The notes beneath the pieces are model-generated. The model saw nothing but the letters and a program-made list of their open reading frames with translations. It was not told the DNA's origin and did no database searches. A DNA stretch of 64,000 bases from JANMAT01 sp031359995 (GTDB lineage Bacteria; Actinomycetota; Acidimicrobiia; Acidimicrobiales; Ilumatobacteraceae): the NCBI GenBank assembly GCA_031359995.1, contig JANMAT010000003.1, positions 1-64,000 of the forward strand, read 5' to 3'. Both the position numbers and the translations under genes were made by a program. Shown one piece after another: positions 33,790 to 42,166 of this stretch; position 1 is the first letter of the stretch; every line of letters starts with the position of its first letter.

Positions 33790-34677
33790 ATGGAGTACGT
33801 CGCCAACTTCATGAGCTGCGACCAGGACCCGGCCGCGTGGGCCCGGGCCCGCGAGGCCGAGGGCTGGCAGGTGCTCGGGTGCGCCGACCACCTGTGGTCG
33901 GGCCGCCGACCGTTCCCCCACGTCTGGGTCACCCTGGCCACCATGGCGGCCGCCACCACCACGGCCCGGCTGGCCACCTCGTTCGCCAACAACCTGCTGC
34001 GCACCCCGGTCGAGTTCGCCCAGGCGTCGCTGCAGCTGCAGGCCGTCTCGGGCGGACGGTTCGAAGCGGGCCTGGGTGCGGCCTGGACGCGTGACGAGAT
34101 CGAAGGCGCCGGCCTGCGCTACCCGGGTACCGGCGAGCGGGCCGAACGCTACGGCGAGGCCATGACCGTGGTGCGGCGCCTGTTCGACGACGGTGCCTGC
34201 ACGTTCACCGGGCAGCACTACTCGATCGACGTCCCCCGGCTCGGCCCCCGCCCCAGCATGGGCCCGCCGCCGCTCGTCGCGTCGCTCGGCGGTCCGCGCA
34301 CGATCCGGCTGGTGGCGCCGATCGTCGACCGCATCGAGCTGAAGCTCATCTCGGCCGCCACGCGCGACGGCGCCCTCGAGCTGCCCAAGCTGGCCGAGAT
34401 CCCCGAGCAGCACCTGCACGACCTCGTCGGCCTCGTGCGGGCCCAGAACCCCACCGCCCCGCTCGGCGTGTTCATCCTGTGCAGCGTCGGCGACGACGAC
34501 ATGACGCGCCACGTGTCGGCCCTGTTGGGCGACACGTTCCTCGGGCGGTTCTTCGGCGAGCCGGCCAAGGTGGCCCACGCCTTCCGCTCGCTCGCCGCGG
34601 CCGGCGTCGAGCGGGTGCAGGTGAGCCCGCTCACCGACGCCAGCTTCGAGCTGCTCGCCCCCGAACTGTTCGCCTGA
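33790..34677 (+). CDS. F420-dependent LLM-class oxidoreductase (TIGR03854-like)
   Basis: The 295-residue luciferase-like protein starts MEYVANFMSCDQDPAAWARA. It shows WQVLGCADHLWSGRRPFPHV, TTARLATSFANNLLRTPVEF and SGGRFEAGLGAAWTRDEIEG, the F420-family LLM pattern, then LGVFILCSVGDDDM and a C-terminal helical end. F420 as cofactor is plausible because FO synthase is encoded 20 kb away. CATGCT lies 6 nt upstream of the ATG, a variant of the leaderless hexamer. Confidence 0.85.
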   Translation: MEYVANFMSCDQDPAAWARAREAEGWQVLGCADHLWSGRRPFPHVWVTLATMAAATTTARLATSFANNLLRTPVEFAQASLQLQAVSGGRFEAGLGAAWTRDEIEGAGLRYPGTGERAERYGEAMTVVRRLFDDGACTFTGQHYSIDVPRLGPRPSMGPPPLVASLGGPRTIRLVAPIVDRIELKLISAATRDGALELPKLAEIPEQHLHDLVGLVRAQNPTAPLGVFILCSVGDDDMTRHVSALLGDTFLGRFFGEPAKVAHAFRSLAAAGVERVQVSPLTDASFELLAPELFA

Positions 34678-34692
34678 CAGAACGGACCCGGC

Positions 34693-35091
34693 TCACGCGG
34701 TCAGCAGGAAGCCGCCGGCGACCACGGCGGCCGGAGCCACCGGCCGGGTGGTGAAGCGCAGGCCGAAGCGGGCCCCGCCGGCCACGAACACCTTCGACGG
34801 ATCGATCGCCCCGCCGGGGCCGAAACGCCGCTCGGGCAGCAGCGGCAGCACCACGAAGGCGGCGATGAACAGCTTCAAGCCGTCCTCGAACTCGGTCTGG
34901 GTGACGATGTCGGCGAAGCGGTGCAGGCGTTCCTTCTCGCTGAGGACGCCGACCACGAGCACGCCGAGGGCCACCGCCACACCTGGCGAGGTGACGGCCA
35001 GCGCGCCCAGGAAACCGGCCACCACGAGGGCGACCTCGCTCGTGAGCCCACGGTCGCGATCGCCGCCGAGGACGTGGGCCGTGAGAGCCAT
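34693..35091 (-). pseudogene. Truncated MgtC/DUF4010-type membrane protein fragment
   Basis: The 132 residues (GDRDRGLTSEVALVVAGFLG, VAVALGVLVVGVLSEKERLHRF, LFIAAFVVLPLLPERRFGPG) match the centre of MgtC/DUF4010 membrane proteins, where the MgtC helices end and DUF4010 begins. Full proteins have about 400 residues; both the N-terminal MgtC helices and most of DUF4010 are missing. The last segment (FVAGGARFGLRFTTRPVAPA) looks like an unrelated or shifted continuation. An intact SD (GAAGGGG) precedes the ATG, so a short protein may still be made. It follows the stress-protein gene by 40 bp. Confidence 0.5.
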
Positions 35092-35131
35092 GACCCCTTC
35101 AGTGGGTTGCCGCCGGGTCGCCGACGTCCGG

Positions 35132-35563
35132 TCAGCCCGGGTGACGCACGACCACCACGGGGCAGGGTGCGTGGTGCACGACCTGGTCGGCGACCGAGCC
35201 GACCAGCAGCGACAGGAAGCCGCCGTGGCCCCGGGCCCCCACCACGATCATGGCGGCGTCCTTGCCCCGGTCGAGGAGCGTGTGCGCCGCGCCGCCCTCG
35301 TCCACGACCATCGTCATGGGCACGTCGTCACCCTTGCGGGCGCGCAGGTCGGCCAGCTCCTCATCGGCCAGCTTCTTGGCGTCCTCCGACAGGGTCTGCG
35401 GCGGCACGACCACTGCGCCCTCCACGCCGTAGGCGTAGGGGTAGGCCCAGGCATGCACCACTTCGAGCTCGGCACCCCATCGCTTGGCTTCGTCCCAGGC
35501 CCAGTCGAGCGCAGCACGCGCCGACTCCGACCCGTCGATCCCGACCACGATCCTCGTCGTCAT
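35132..35563 (-). CDS. Universal stress protein (UspA family)
   Basis: The 143-residue single-domain Usp begins MTTRIVVGIDGSESARAALD and ends with the ATP-binding motif IVVGARGHGGFLSLLVGSVA, DQVVHHAPCPVVVVR (GxG-9x-GSVA). It is therefore the ATP-binding subclass. The start is ATG 35563, with GAAGGGAG 9 nt upstream; a longer frame from 35590 runs through that SD. Role: stress or energy signalling in the cytosol. Confidence 0.92.
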   Translation of the reverse strand: MTTRIVVGIDGSESARAALDWAWDEAKRWGAELEVVHAWAYPYAYGVEGAVVVPPQTLSEDAKKLADEELADLRARKGDDVPMTMVVDEGGAAHTLLDRGKDAAMIVVGARGHGGFLSLLVGSVADQVVHHAPCPVVVVRHPG

Positions 35564-35705
35564 CTTGATGACTCCCTTCGTTGCCCACACTCACGGTCGC
35601 GCCGCAGGGCGGCAACGGCCAGGGTCGAAGGGCACCGGTGAATGAACCCCTCGACGATGGCGCGCCGGTACCCGTCGCGGGGTCACCTCACACGGACGGG
35701 CGGGC

Positions 35706-36245
35706 TCAGGTCGTGACGAGTGCGCCGGTGCCGGCGACCACGAACCACACCCCGTTCACCTTCTGGCCGGTCACGTCGCCCGCCTTCCGGTCGGTTGCGT
35801 AGGTGTAGAGCAGGTGCCCGTCGTAGGCGACCTGCTTCGCCCCGTCCTTGCGGGCGATGACCGACAGCTTCGCCGCGTCCGCCCCGGAGCCGGCGGTGGG
35901 CGAGTCGGCCAGCACCGGCGGCCACGCGGTGGCGCACCCGGCCTCGCAGGCGCTCGGCTGCCCGGCGGCATCCTTGGTGAAGGCGTACAGCGTGCGGCCG
36001 GTGCCGTCCACCAGCACGTCACCCAGGCTCGTCGCCGCCACGGCGACCACGCCGGCGCCGGTCGCCGGGGCTGCCGGCGGGACGGCGTAGCCGCCGGCGG
36101 CGCCGGCCGTGGCGGTCGTATCGGACTTGGCGCCGCTGCCGTAGCGGCTGACGACGGAGTCGCCCGACGCGCCCGGACCCGACGAGCTCCCGCACGCCGC
36201 CAGGGTGAACAAGACCGCGGCAACGAGTGACGAACGGCAACGCAT
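35706..36245 (-). CDS. Secreted lipoprotein with Yx(FWY)xxD motifs (COG4315-like)
   Basis: The 179-residue protein starts MRCRSSLVAAVLFTLAACGS, a signal peptide with lipobox LAAC. After a flexible Ser/Gly/Ala linker come two copies of the repeat motif: RTLYAFTKDAAGQPSACEAG, with CATAWPPVLA, and LLYTYATDRKAGDVTGQ. YAFTKD and YTYATD fit the Yx(F/W/Y)xxD motif that names this lipoprotein family. Function is unknown; it is anchored on the outer face of the membrane. GAGGAGGGG precedes the ATG. It diverges from the ECF sigma gene, which may control it. Confidence 0.88.
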   Translation of the reverse strand: MRCRSSLVAAVLFTLAACGSSSGPGASGDSVVSRYGSGAKSDTTATAGAAGGYAVPPAAPATGAGVVAVAATSLGDVLVDGTGRTLYAFTKDAAGQPSACEAGCATAWPPVLADSPTAGSGADAAKLSVIARKDGAKQVAYDGHLLYTYATDRKAGDVTGQKVNGVWFVVAGTGALVTT

Positions 36246-36355
36246 GACCCCTCCTCGACCACCCGACGCGTTGGGAACACAGATGTCGGCTGGTAACAAC
36301 CTGTACGAGACAAGGAACTCGCGGGTTTTTCCAATCTTCCCCGGCCCGCCGCCCG

Positions 36356-36361
36356 TACGAT
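36356..36361 (+). promoter_or_regulatory. -10 hexamer TACGAT for the first ECF sigma operon
   Basis: TACGAT lies 5 nt before GTG 36367 and 8 nt before GTG 36370. GGAAC at 36314-36318 resembles an ECF-type -35 box, but its spacing to TACGAT is too long to claim one promoter. Confidence 0.4.
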
Positions 36362-36366
36362 CAGGC

Positions 36367-36945
36367 GTGGTGACCCTGCCCGGTCGGCTTGACCGACTTC
36401 CCGACGAAGCGCTGCTGGCTGCCCTCGCGCTCGACGACCGGGATGCCGCGGCTGTGTTCGTGCGCCGCTTCCAGCGCAAGGTCTACGGGCTGGCCTTCGT
36501 GGTGACGGGTGAGCGCACGCTGGCCGAGGACGTCGCCCAGCAGGCCTTCGAGCGGGCGGGGCGCCACGCCGGCTCTTACGACCCCCGCCGGGGCTCGGTG
36601 CTCACGTGGCTCATGACCATCACCCGCAACGTGGCCATCGACGCCGTCCGGGTGCGCCGTCCCGAGGCCATGGACCCCACCACGCTGCTCACCATGCTGC
36701 CGCCTACCACCTCGCCCAACCCCGAGACCGCCGCGGTGGACGCCGACACGCTCGGTCGCCTGCGCCCCGCGCTCGACGCACTGCCGGCCGAGCAACGGCG
36801 CGCCGTCCTGCTCGCCACGCTGGCCGGGCGCACCACCACCGAGATCGGCGAGATCGAAGGCGTGCCGATCGGCACCGCCAAGACCCGCCTGCGCACCGGG
36901 CTCACCAAGCTGGCCGCCTCCGTCGGACGGGAGGCCACGCGATGA
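36367..36945 (+). CDS. ECF RNA polymerase sigma factor
   Basis: The 192-residue protein has region 2 (FVRRFQRKVYGLAFVVTGER, DVAQQAFERAGRHAGSYDPR, RGSVLTWLMTITRNVAIDAV) and region 4 (ALDALPAEQRRAVLLATLAG, TTTEIGEIEGVPIGTAKTRL), with a short linker and no extra domain. Two adjacent GTG codons (36367, 36370) can start it. Its stop overlaps the anti-sigma ATG (ATGA), the standard coupled arrangement. It probably drives its own operon and the divergent lipoprotein. Confidence 0.92.
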   Translation: MVTLPGRLDRLPDEALLAALALDDRDAAAVFVRRFQRKVYGLAFVVTGERTLAEDVAQQAFERAGRHAGSYDPRRGSVLTWLMTITRNVAIDAVRVRRPEAMDPTTLLTMLPPTTSPNPETAAVDADTLGRLRPALDALPAEQRRAVLLATLAGRTTTEIGEIEGVPIGTAKTRLRTGLTKLAASVGREATR

Positions 36946-37619
36946 CCTTGCCCGGCGCCTGCCAACGCTTCGACGAGCGGGTCGACGAGCTCGCTCTCGG
37001 GGGGCCTGACGGCCCCACCCGGCACGAGTTGCTCGACCACGCCGCCCGTTGCCCCACGTGCCAGGCCCGGCTGGCCGAGCTCTCGCTCGTGGTCGACCGG
37101 CTGCTGCTGATGGCGCCGTCCATGGAACCGCCGCCCGGGTTCGAGACCCGCGCCATCGAGCGCATGGCCCATGCCCGGGGCGAGGGGCCGGCCGAAGCTC
37201 ACGCCAAGCAGCGGGCCCGTCGGCTGCGCCTGGCCACGGCGGCCGCCATCCTGATCGTCATCACCCTCGGTGCCGGCCTGATCGGGCGGGCGTCCAAGGG
37301 CACCGACCTGGCCACCGTGCGGGTCGGCGAGATCGTGCGGGCCGACGGCTCGGTCGCCGGCCACATCCGGCTCGTGTCGAGCCCGCGGCCCATGGCCCTG
37401 GTGACCATCGATCAGCCCGGTCGCTTCGAGGGCCGGGTGCACTGCTCGCTCGTCGGGCCCGACTGGACGTCGGTCGAGGTGGGCACGTGGTCGGCCGATG
37501 ACGTCGCCGGTGGGGCGTGGGCCGTCGGCATCGACGCCGCGCAGCTCGACTCGGTGCGCATGAACGTGCTCGACGCCAGCGGCGCCATCCGCGCCACCGC
37601 CGACCTCCACGCCGCCTGA
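36942..37619 (+). CDS. Zinc-finger anti-sigma factor (RskA-like)
   Basis: The 225-residue protein has a cytoplasmic N-terminal zinc-binding anti-sigma domain with His33-x3-Cys37-x2-Cys40 (LLDHAARCPTC), one transmembrane helix (about 97-116, LATAAAILIVITLGAGLIG) and an extracytoplasmic RskA-like domain (SSPRPMALVTIDQPGRFEG, SVEVGTWSADD, VRMNVLDASGAIRATADL). It would hold the upstream sigma factor at the membrane and release it after regulated proteolysis. Translationally coupled to the sigma gene. Confidence 0.9.
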   Translation: MTLPGACQRFDERVDELALGGPDGPTRHELLDHAARCPTCQARLAELSLVVDRLLLMAPSMEPPPGFETRAIERMAHARGEGPAEAHAKQRARRLRLATAAAILIVITLGAGLIGRASKGTDLATVRVGEIVRADGSVAGHIRLVSSPRPMALVTIDQPGRFEGRVHCSLVGPDWTSVEVGTWSADDVAGGAWAVGIDAAQLDSVRMNVLDASGAIRATADLHAA

Positions 37620-37637
37620 GCGCTCGCCGGCTCAGGC
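37614..37637. terminator. Bidirectional terminator-like hairpin over two stop codons
   Basis: GCCTGAGC (37614-37621) pairs with GCTCAGGC (37630-37637) around an 8-nt loop. It contains the anti-sigma stop codon and the stop of the convergent gene. Confidence 0.55.
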
Positions 37638-38519
37638 CCGGCAGCAGGCCACGACCACCAGGTTCGACTGACCGGTCTTGGTGCCCGACCCGTCGAGCGC
37701 GTGCAGCAGGTACGAGTAGGTGTGGCCGCTGATGATGTCGGGATCGACGTAGCGCCGCGTGCCCGGCGTGGGGGACAGCACCCGGCCGACCGCGGCCTGC
37801 TGGTCGCCGCGCAGGATGCGGTAGCCGGCCGCACCGCCCGGCGGTTCGCTCCATTCGCACACGATCGCCGGCCGGGTGTCGACCACGACCTCGGCGCACG
37901 TGACCGAGAACGTGGCGACCGGGTGCACCTCGGTCGTGGGGGGCGCCACGGTGGTCGCGGGCGGGGTGGTCGTGGTGGTGGGGGTGGGGGTGATGGGCGG
38001 TCCGGTGGTGGGCGGTTCGGTGGTGGGCGGTTCGGTGGCGCGCGTCGTGGCGGGCTCGGTCGGCTGCACCGGTGCCGATGGGGACACGCCCGGGTCGACG
38101 GCCGTGGTGGTCGTCGGGGCGACTGACGCGGGCACCGCGGTGGTCGCCGCGCTGATCGACACCTGCGTCGTGGCCGGCGGCACGACCACCGCCGGCGTGC
38201 TGGTCGACGGGCCGAGCGGCAGCGTGACCTCGGTCGGGTCGGCGCCCGGGTCGACCCGCACGCCGTGCTCGGGCGCGAACGTGCCCAGCGCGGCCGCCGC
38301 GGTGGCGACCGCGGCCACGGCCACCGCGGCCACACCGGCGATGCCGACGCGTCGGCGCCGCGGCACGACCCGGCCGGCGGGCTGCAGGTCGACCTCGACG
38401 GCGCCGTCGTCGTGACGGAGCCGGTGCTCGAGCCGGGCGAGGAAGGCCGGATCGGGCGCGGGGCCAGCCTCGTCACCCCAGGCCCGCAGGGCGCCGTCGA
38501 GATCGCGTCGCGTGCTCAT
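37632..38519 (-). CDS. Membrane-anchored Pro/Thr-rich protein, probable anti-sigma partner
   Basis: The 295-residue protein has a short cytoplasmic N-terminus (MSTRRDLDGALRAWGDEAGP, DPAFLARLEHRL), one transmembrane helix (about 58-80), and a long disordered Pro/Thr-rich stretch (about 85-195). It ends in a compact beta-type domain (TEVHPVATFSVTCAEVVVDT, IVCEWSEPPGGAAGYRILRG, YSYLLHALDGSGTKTGQSNL) resembling fibronectin type III. Start overlaps the stop of the second ECF sigma gene (ATGA), so by position it is the sigma regulator even though no zinc-finger motif is visible. The C-terminal domain is paralogous to that of the next secreted protein (39177-40085). Confidence 0.7.
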   Translation of the reverse strand: MSTRRDLDGALRAWGDEAGPAPDPAFLARLEHRLRHDDGAVEVDLQPAGRVVPRRRRVGIAGVAAVAVAAVATAAAALGTFAPEHGVRVDPGADPTEVTLPLGPSTSTPAVVVPPATTQVSISAATTAVPASVAPTTTTAVDPGVSPSAPVQPTEPATTRATEPPTTEPPTTGPPITPTPTTTTTPPATTVAPPTTEVHPVATFSVTCAEVVVDTRPAIVCEWSEPPGGAAGYRILRGDQQAAVGRVLSPTPGTRRYVDPDIISGHTYSYLLHALDGSGTKTGQSNLVVVACCRA

Positions 38520-39127
38520 GATCGATCGTCCTCTCTGGCGGGCAACGCCCGTCGCAACGCACCGAGCGCCCGGTGCAGGGTGACGGCCAGCGTCGGCTTC
38601 GAGCAGCCCAGCGCGGCGGCGGCCTCCTCCGCGGTGAGGCCGCTCAGGTACCGCAGCGTGATGACCTGCCGGTAGCGCTCGGGCAGCGTCACCAGCGCGG
38701 CGCGCAGGGCGGCCGTGTCGAGCCCGTCGTCGCTGCCGACCGCGGGCACGGTGCCGTCGCCGGCCACCGCGGCGAGCGCCCGCTGCGCTCGGGGCCGGTG
38801 GCTGCGGGCCTGCCGCCGGTACAGGGCGGCCGCCTCGTTGGCCGTGATGCGCAACAGCCAAGGTCGGATGCCCGTGCCCTGCCAGCGGAAGCCGTCCAGG
38901 CCGCGCAGGGCCCGCTCGAACGTGGCCGAGGTGAGGTCCTCGGCCGCCTGGGTGGACCCGCTCAGGCGGTAGGCGTACCCGTGCACGGCCCGCACGTGGC
39001 GACGGTAGAGCTCGGCGAAGGCGGCCCGGTCGTGCCGGGCCGCCTCCACGAGGAGTTCTTCGTCGTCGGCCCCACCGAGCGGCAACGGCACCGGCGGTAC
39101 CGGTCGGTCGCGGTCGGCGAGGCTCAT
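38516..39127 (-). CDS. ECF RNA polymerase sigma factor
   Basis: The 203-residue protein has region 2 (LYRRHVRAVHGYAYRLSGST, DLTSATFERALRGLDGFRWQ, IRPWLLRITANEAAALYRRQ) and region 4 (ALVTLPERYRQVITLRYLSG, LTAEEAAAALGCSKPTLAVT). It is not a close copy of the sigma factor at 36367. ATGA overlap with the downstream anchored protein shows coupling. Together with 37632 and 39177 it forms a second surface-linked ECF module facing the first. Confidence 0.92.
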   Translation of the reverse strand: MSLADRDRPVPPVPLPLGGADDEELLVEAARHDRAAFAELYRRHVRAVHGYAYRLSGSTQAAEDLTSATFERALRGLDGFRWQGTGIRPWLLRITANEAAALYRRQARSHRPRAQRALAAVAGDGTVPAVGSDDGLDTAALRAALVTLPERYRQVITLRYLSGLTAEEAAAALGCSKPTLAVTLHRALGALRRALPAREDDRS

Positions 39128-39176
39128 GCCGGACCTATCGACCGGTGGACGGGCCGACTCAACGGGTTGCGCCGAT

Positions 39177-40085
39177 TCAGGCCGGGGCCGTCGTCGGCTC
39201 GGGGTGATGCGGTTCGGTGGTCGGCGGCCGGGTGGTCGGCGGCCGGGTGGTGGGCGGCGCAGTGGTGGGCGGCGCAGTGGTGGGCGGCTCGGTGGTGGGC
39301 GGCCGGGTGGTGGGCGGCTCGGTGGTCACGGGCGCCGCCGGCGTGGTCACGTGCACGCCGTTCGAGTGGGCGATCGACGTGTCGTTGGCGTCCAGGAACA
39401 CCACGACGAAGCTGAACGTCTTGCCGGCGCCGGCGTCGGTGTCCAGGAACGAGCGCAAGCCGAGCTGCTCGGTGTTCAGGCGCACCCGCCCGACCGTGCC
39501 GTCGCCGCGCAGCACGAGCAGGCGCACCGCTGCGTCGGGCGCGTCACCGGACCAGGCGCAGGCCACGTTCGAGCGGGCCTCGCCGGCCACCAGCGAGCAC
39601 GACAGCGACAGCGTCGCCGCCGTGTGCACCTCGGTGCGGGGCGCCGTCGTGCTCGGGTGCTCGGGCTCCCGCGGCGGCTCGGGCGATGCGTTCGGGTCGG
39701 TGCCCGGTGTCGCCGGCTCGGAACCGGTGGGGTGGGCCGGCTCCGTGGGCTTCGAGTGGGGTGGCTCGGTGGGTGTCGGCGCCGCCGTGGTCGACGGTTC
39801 GGTCGGCGTGGGCGCCCCGCTGGTCGGCTCGGGCGCGTGCGGCTCGGTGGCGGCCGTGGTGGGCTCGGGGGTCGGGCTGATCGGCTCGCCCGCCGAGGCC
39901 GGCAGCGTGGGGTCGGGGCTGGCGGTCTGGTCGGCGGCCGGCTCGTCGACACGGTCGGGGCTGACGGCCAGGAAGCTCGGGCGCAGCGAGTCGCCCCACG
40001 GCATGGCGTTGGACGGGTTGGCGGCGAGCACGAGCCCGACACCGGCGGCGGCGATGCTCACGACGATCTTCTGCGTACGGTTCAT
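39177..40085 (-). CDS. Secreted Pro/Thr-rich protein with FN3-like domain
   Basis: The 302-residue protein begins MNRTQKIVVSIAAAGVGLVL with a signal peptide (cleavage probably after SNA). A disordered Pro/Thr/Glu stretch follows. Then comes a beta domain (TEVHTAATLSLSCSLVAGEA, NVACAWSGDAPDAAVRLLVL, FLDTDAGAGKTFSFVVVFLD), homologous in order and motif to the domain of the 37632 protein. A C-terminal tail of seven PPTTx repeats closes it. No LPxTG sorting signal or lipobox is visible, so it is released or wall-associated. GAGGAG precedes ATG 40085; a longer frame from 40208 covers the leader. Confidence 0.75.
   Translation of the reverse strand: MNRTQKIVVSIAAAGVGLVLAANPSNAMPWGDSLRPSFLAVSPDRVDEPAADQTASPDPTLPASAGEPISPTPEPTTAATEPHAPEPTSGAPTPTEPSTTAAPTPTEPPHSKPTEPAHPTGSEPATPGTDPNASPEPPREPEHPSTTAPRTEVHTAATLSLSCSLVAGEARSNVACAWSGDAPDAAVRLLVLRGDGTVGRVRLNTEQLGLRSFLDTDAGAGKTFSFVVVFLDANDTSIAHSNGVHVTTPAAPVTTEPPTTRPPTTEPPTTAPPTTAPPTTRPPTTRPPTTEPHHPEPTTAPA
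39213..39326 (-). repeat. 15-bp tandem repeats encoding PPTTx
   Basis: About seven units of 15 bp (plus-strand form GGCGGCCGGGTGGTC or close) encode PPTT followed by R, E or A at the C-terminus of the secreted protein. Confidence 0.85.
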
Positions 40086-40240
40086 CTGGTTGCTCCTCGT
40101 GGTGGGGCGGTCACGAAGAGAAATGCGCAACGGGCTCGGCGATTGCACGCCGGTCGCCACCCTGAGGACTTCGTGAGCGAACCGGCAGCATCGCTTGACG
40201 ATCGACACCCGTTCGTCGGATGCCCGTCAGGATCGGCGCG

Positions 40241-42160
40241 TCAGTTCGAGCGGGTCGAGGCGACGACCGCGGCGCGCGCCCGGGCCACGTCTTCGCCCTC
40301 GGGACGGCCGAACAACCAGCCCTGGGCGATGTCACAGCCCATCTCCGTGAGGACGGCGGCCTGGTCGGCCGTCTCCACGCCCTCGGCCACCACCTGGCTG
40401 CCGAGCGCGTGGCACATACGGATCACCGATTCGACGATGGTGCGCCCCTGCACCGACGACGTCAGGTCCGATACGAAGCCACGGTCGATCTTCACCTCGT
40501 GCACCGGGAGCTGGCGCAGGTAGGACAGCGACGAGTAGCCGGTGCCGAAGTCGTCCACCGCCAACCGGAAGCCGAGATCGCGCAGCTTGTGCAGCAGGGC
40601 GATGGTGCCGCTCGGATCGTCGAGCAGCACGCTCTCGGTCACCTCCAGGGTGATCCAGCGCGGGTCCACGCCGTGGTCGAGCGTGAGCCGGGTGAGCTGA
40701 TCGGCGAAGAGGCGGTTCTGCAGCTGGCGACCCGACACGTTGACCGACATGTGCAGACCGGGCAGGCTGCCGGCCCAGTCATGCACGGCGGCGGCGGCCC
40801 GCTCCAGCATGAACGCCCCGAGCTCGTGGATGAGGCCGAGCTCCTCGGCCATCGGGATGAACACCGCCGGCGAGATCGACGTGCCATCGGGCAGCGTCCA
40901 CCGCGCCAGCAGCTCGAAGCCGATGAGCCGATGGTCGGCCATCGACACCTGGGGCTGGAAGGCGGCCACCAGCGTGCGGTCGCGCACCGCATGGCGCAGC
41001 GAGGTCTCCATGTGCAGGCGGTGCTGCGACTCGAACCGCAGGGCGTCGTCGAACACCCGCACGCACCCGCGCCCCGCCTGCTTGGCCTGGTACATGGCCT
41101 GGTCGGCCTCGCCCAGCAGCGTCGCCGCGCTGGAGCCCGGCAGGTCGACGGCCAGGCCCACGCTGGCCGACACGAGCACCTCGTTGCCATCGATCATGAA
41201 CGGCTTCTCCAGCTCGATCACGATGCGCTGGGCGATGCGGGTGGCGTCGGTCAGCTCGATGCGGTCGCACAGCACGACGAACTCGTCGCCGGCCAGACGT
41301 CCGACCACGTCGCTGCCCCGCACGGTGTCGGCCACGCGCCGCACCACCTGGGTCAGCAGGGCGTCGCCCACGGCGTGGCCCAGCGAGTCGTTCACCGCCT
41401 TGAAGCGGTCGAGGTCGATGTAGAGCACCGCGACCTTGCCCGGCTTGGTGCGGGCGTGGGTGAGGGCCGTCTGCAGCAGCGTCATGACGCGGGCCCGGTT
41501 GGGCAGGCCGGTGAGCGTGTCGTGGCTGGCCTGCCAGGCCAGCGCGGCCTGGGCCCGCTTGTGGTCGGTCACGTCGCGCAGAACCAGCACGGCGCCGGCG
41601 CGGCGGCCGCCCTCGCTGACGAGCGGGGTCAGCACGCACGCGGCCAGGAACGAGCGGGTGCCGCAGGTGACCACGGCATCGTCCTCGCGCCAGGGCATGA
41701 GCGCATCCATGACGTCGGCGTAGGTGACGGCATCGAACGGGCACTCGGGGCTGTACTCGGCGGCGATGGTGAGGGCGTTCCACAACGGGACGCGCAACAG
41801 GGACTCCTCGGTGCGTCCGAGCACCGCTTCGGCCGCGGGGTTCACCGCATCGATGAAGCCTTCCGGGTCGATCACGCACAGGCCGACGCTGGCCGAGTCG
41901 AACACCGCCTGGGCGCGGGCCTGGGCCCCCTGCAGCTCCTCGTACAGCGAGCGCATCTCCGAGGACGAGACCTCGAGCGAGCGCTCCACGAGGTAGCGGT
42001 GCTGTTCGGCTTCGGCGTAAGCCGCGCTCACGCGGTCGAGCAGCGTCTCCCAGCGCGACGCATCGGGCATCTCGGTGCGATCGAGCTTCAACCGCCGGAG
42101 CTGACGCGACAGCAGCGGGTGGACACCCGACCCGTCGTTGGTGCCGACGGTGAAGGGCAT
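40241..42160 (-). CDS. PAS-GGDEF-EAL cyclic-di-GMP signalling protein
   Basis: The 639-residue protein has an N-terminal coiled coil (about 35-85) and a PAS domain (about 80-200, FDSASVGLCVIDPEGFIDAV). A GGDEF domain follows (HDTLTGLPNRARVMTLLQTA, signature AGDEF at 290-294), then an EAL domain (about 385-630, FELLARW at 415-421, LEVTESVLLDD, VDDFGTGYSSLSYLRQL, KIDRGFVSDL). The GGDEF core is AGDEF, which can still be active; EAL appears as ELL but the downstream metal and catalytic motifs are intact. No transmembrane helix. It lies 6 bp after the FIST sensor gene, so FIST probably feeds it a signal. Confidence 0.93.
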   Translation of the reverse strand: MPFTVGTNDGSGVHPLLSRQLRRLKLDRTEMPDASRWETLLDRVSAAYAEAEQHRYLVERSLEVSSSEMRSLYEELQGAQARAQAVFDSASVGLCVIDPEGFIDAVNPAAEAVLGRTEESLLRVPLWNALTIAAEYSPECPFDAVTYADVMDALMPWREDDAVVTCGTRSFLAACVLTPLVSEGGRRAGAVLVLRDVTDHKRAQAALAWQASHDTLTGLPNRARVMTLLQTALTHARTKPGKVAVLYIDLDRFKAVNDSLGHAVGDALLTQVVRRVADTVRGSDVVGRLAGDEFVVLCDRIELTDATRIAQRIVIELEKPFMIDGNEVLVSASVGLAVDLPGSSAATLLGEADQAMYQAKQAGRGCVRVFDDALRFESQHRLHMETSLRHAVRDRTLVAAFQPQVSMADHRLIGFELLARWTLPDGTSISPAVFIPMAEELGLIHELGAFMLERAAAAVHDWAGSLPGLHMSVNVSGRQLQNRLFADQLTRLTLDHGVDPRWITLEVTESVLLDDPSGTIALLHKLRDLGFRLAVDDFGTGYSSLSYLRQLPVHEVKIDRGFVSDLTSSVQGRTIVESVIRMCHALGSQVVAEGVETADQAAVLTEMGCDIAQGWLFGRPEGEDVARARAAVVASTRSN

Positions 42161-42166
42161 GTCGGC

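Noticed and set aside
36314..36361. Autoregulated ECF promoter upstream of the first sigma gene
   Set aside because: A GGAAC box is present but the distance to the TACGAT hexamer is far beyond the usual 16-17 bp, and no CGTC-type -10 is seen.
39213..39326. Possible CRISPR array
   Set aside because: Units are 15 bp, contiguous without spacers, and in frame as PPTTx codons.
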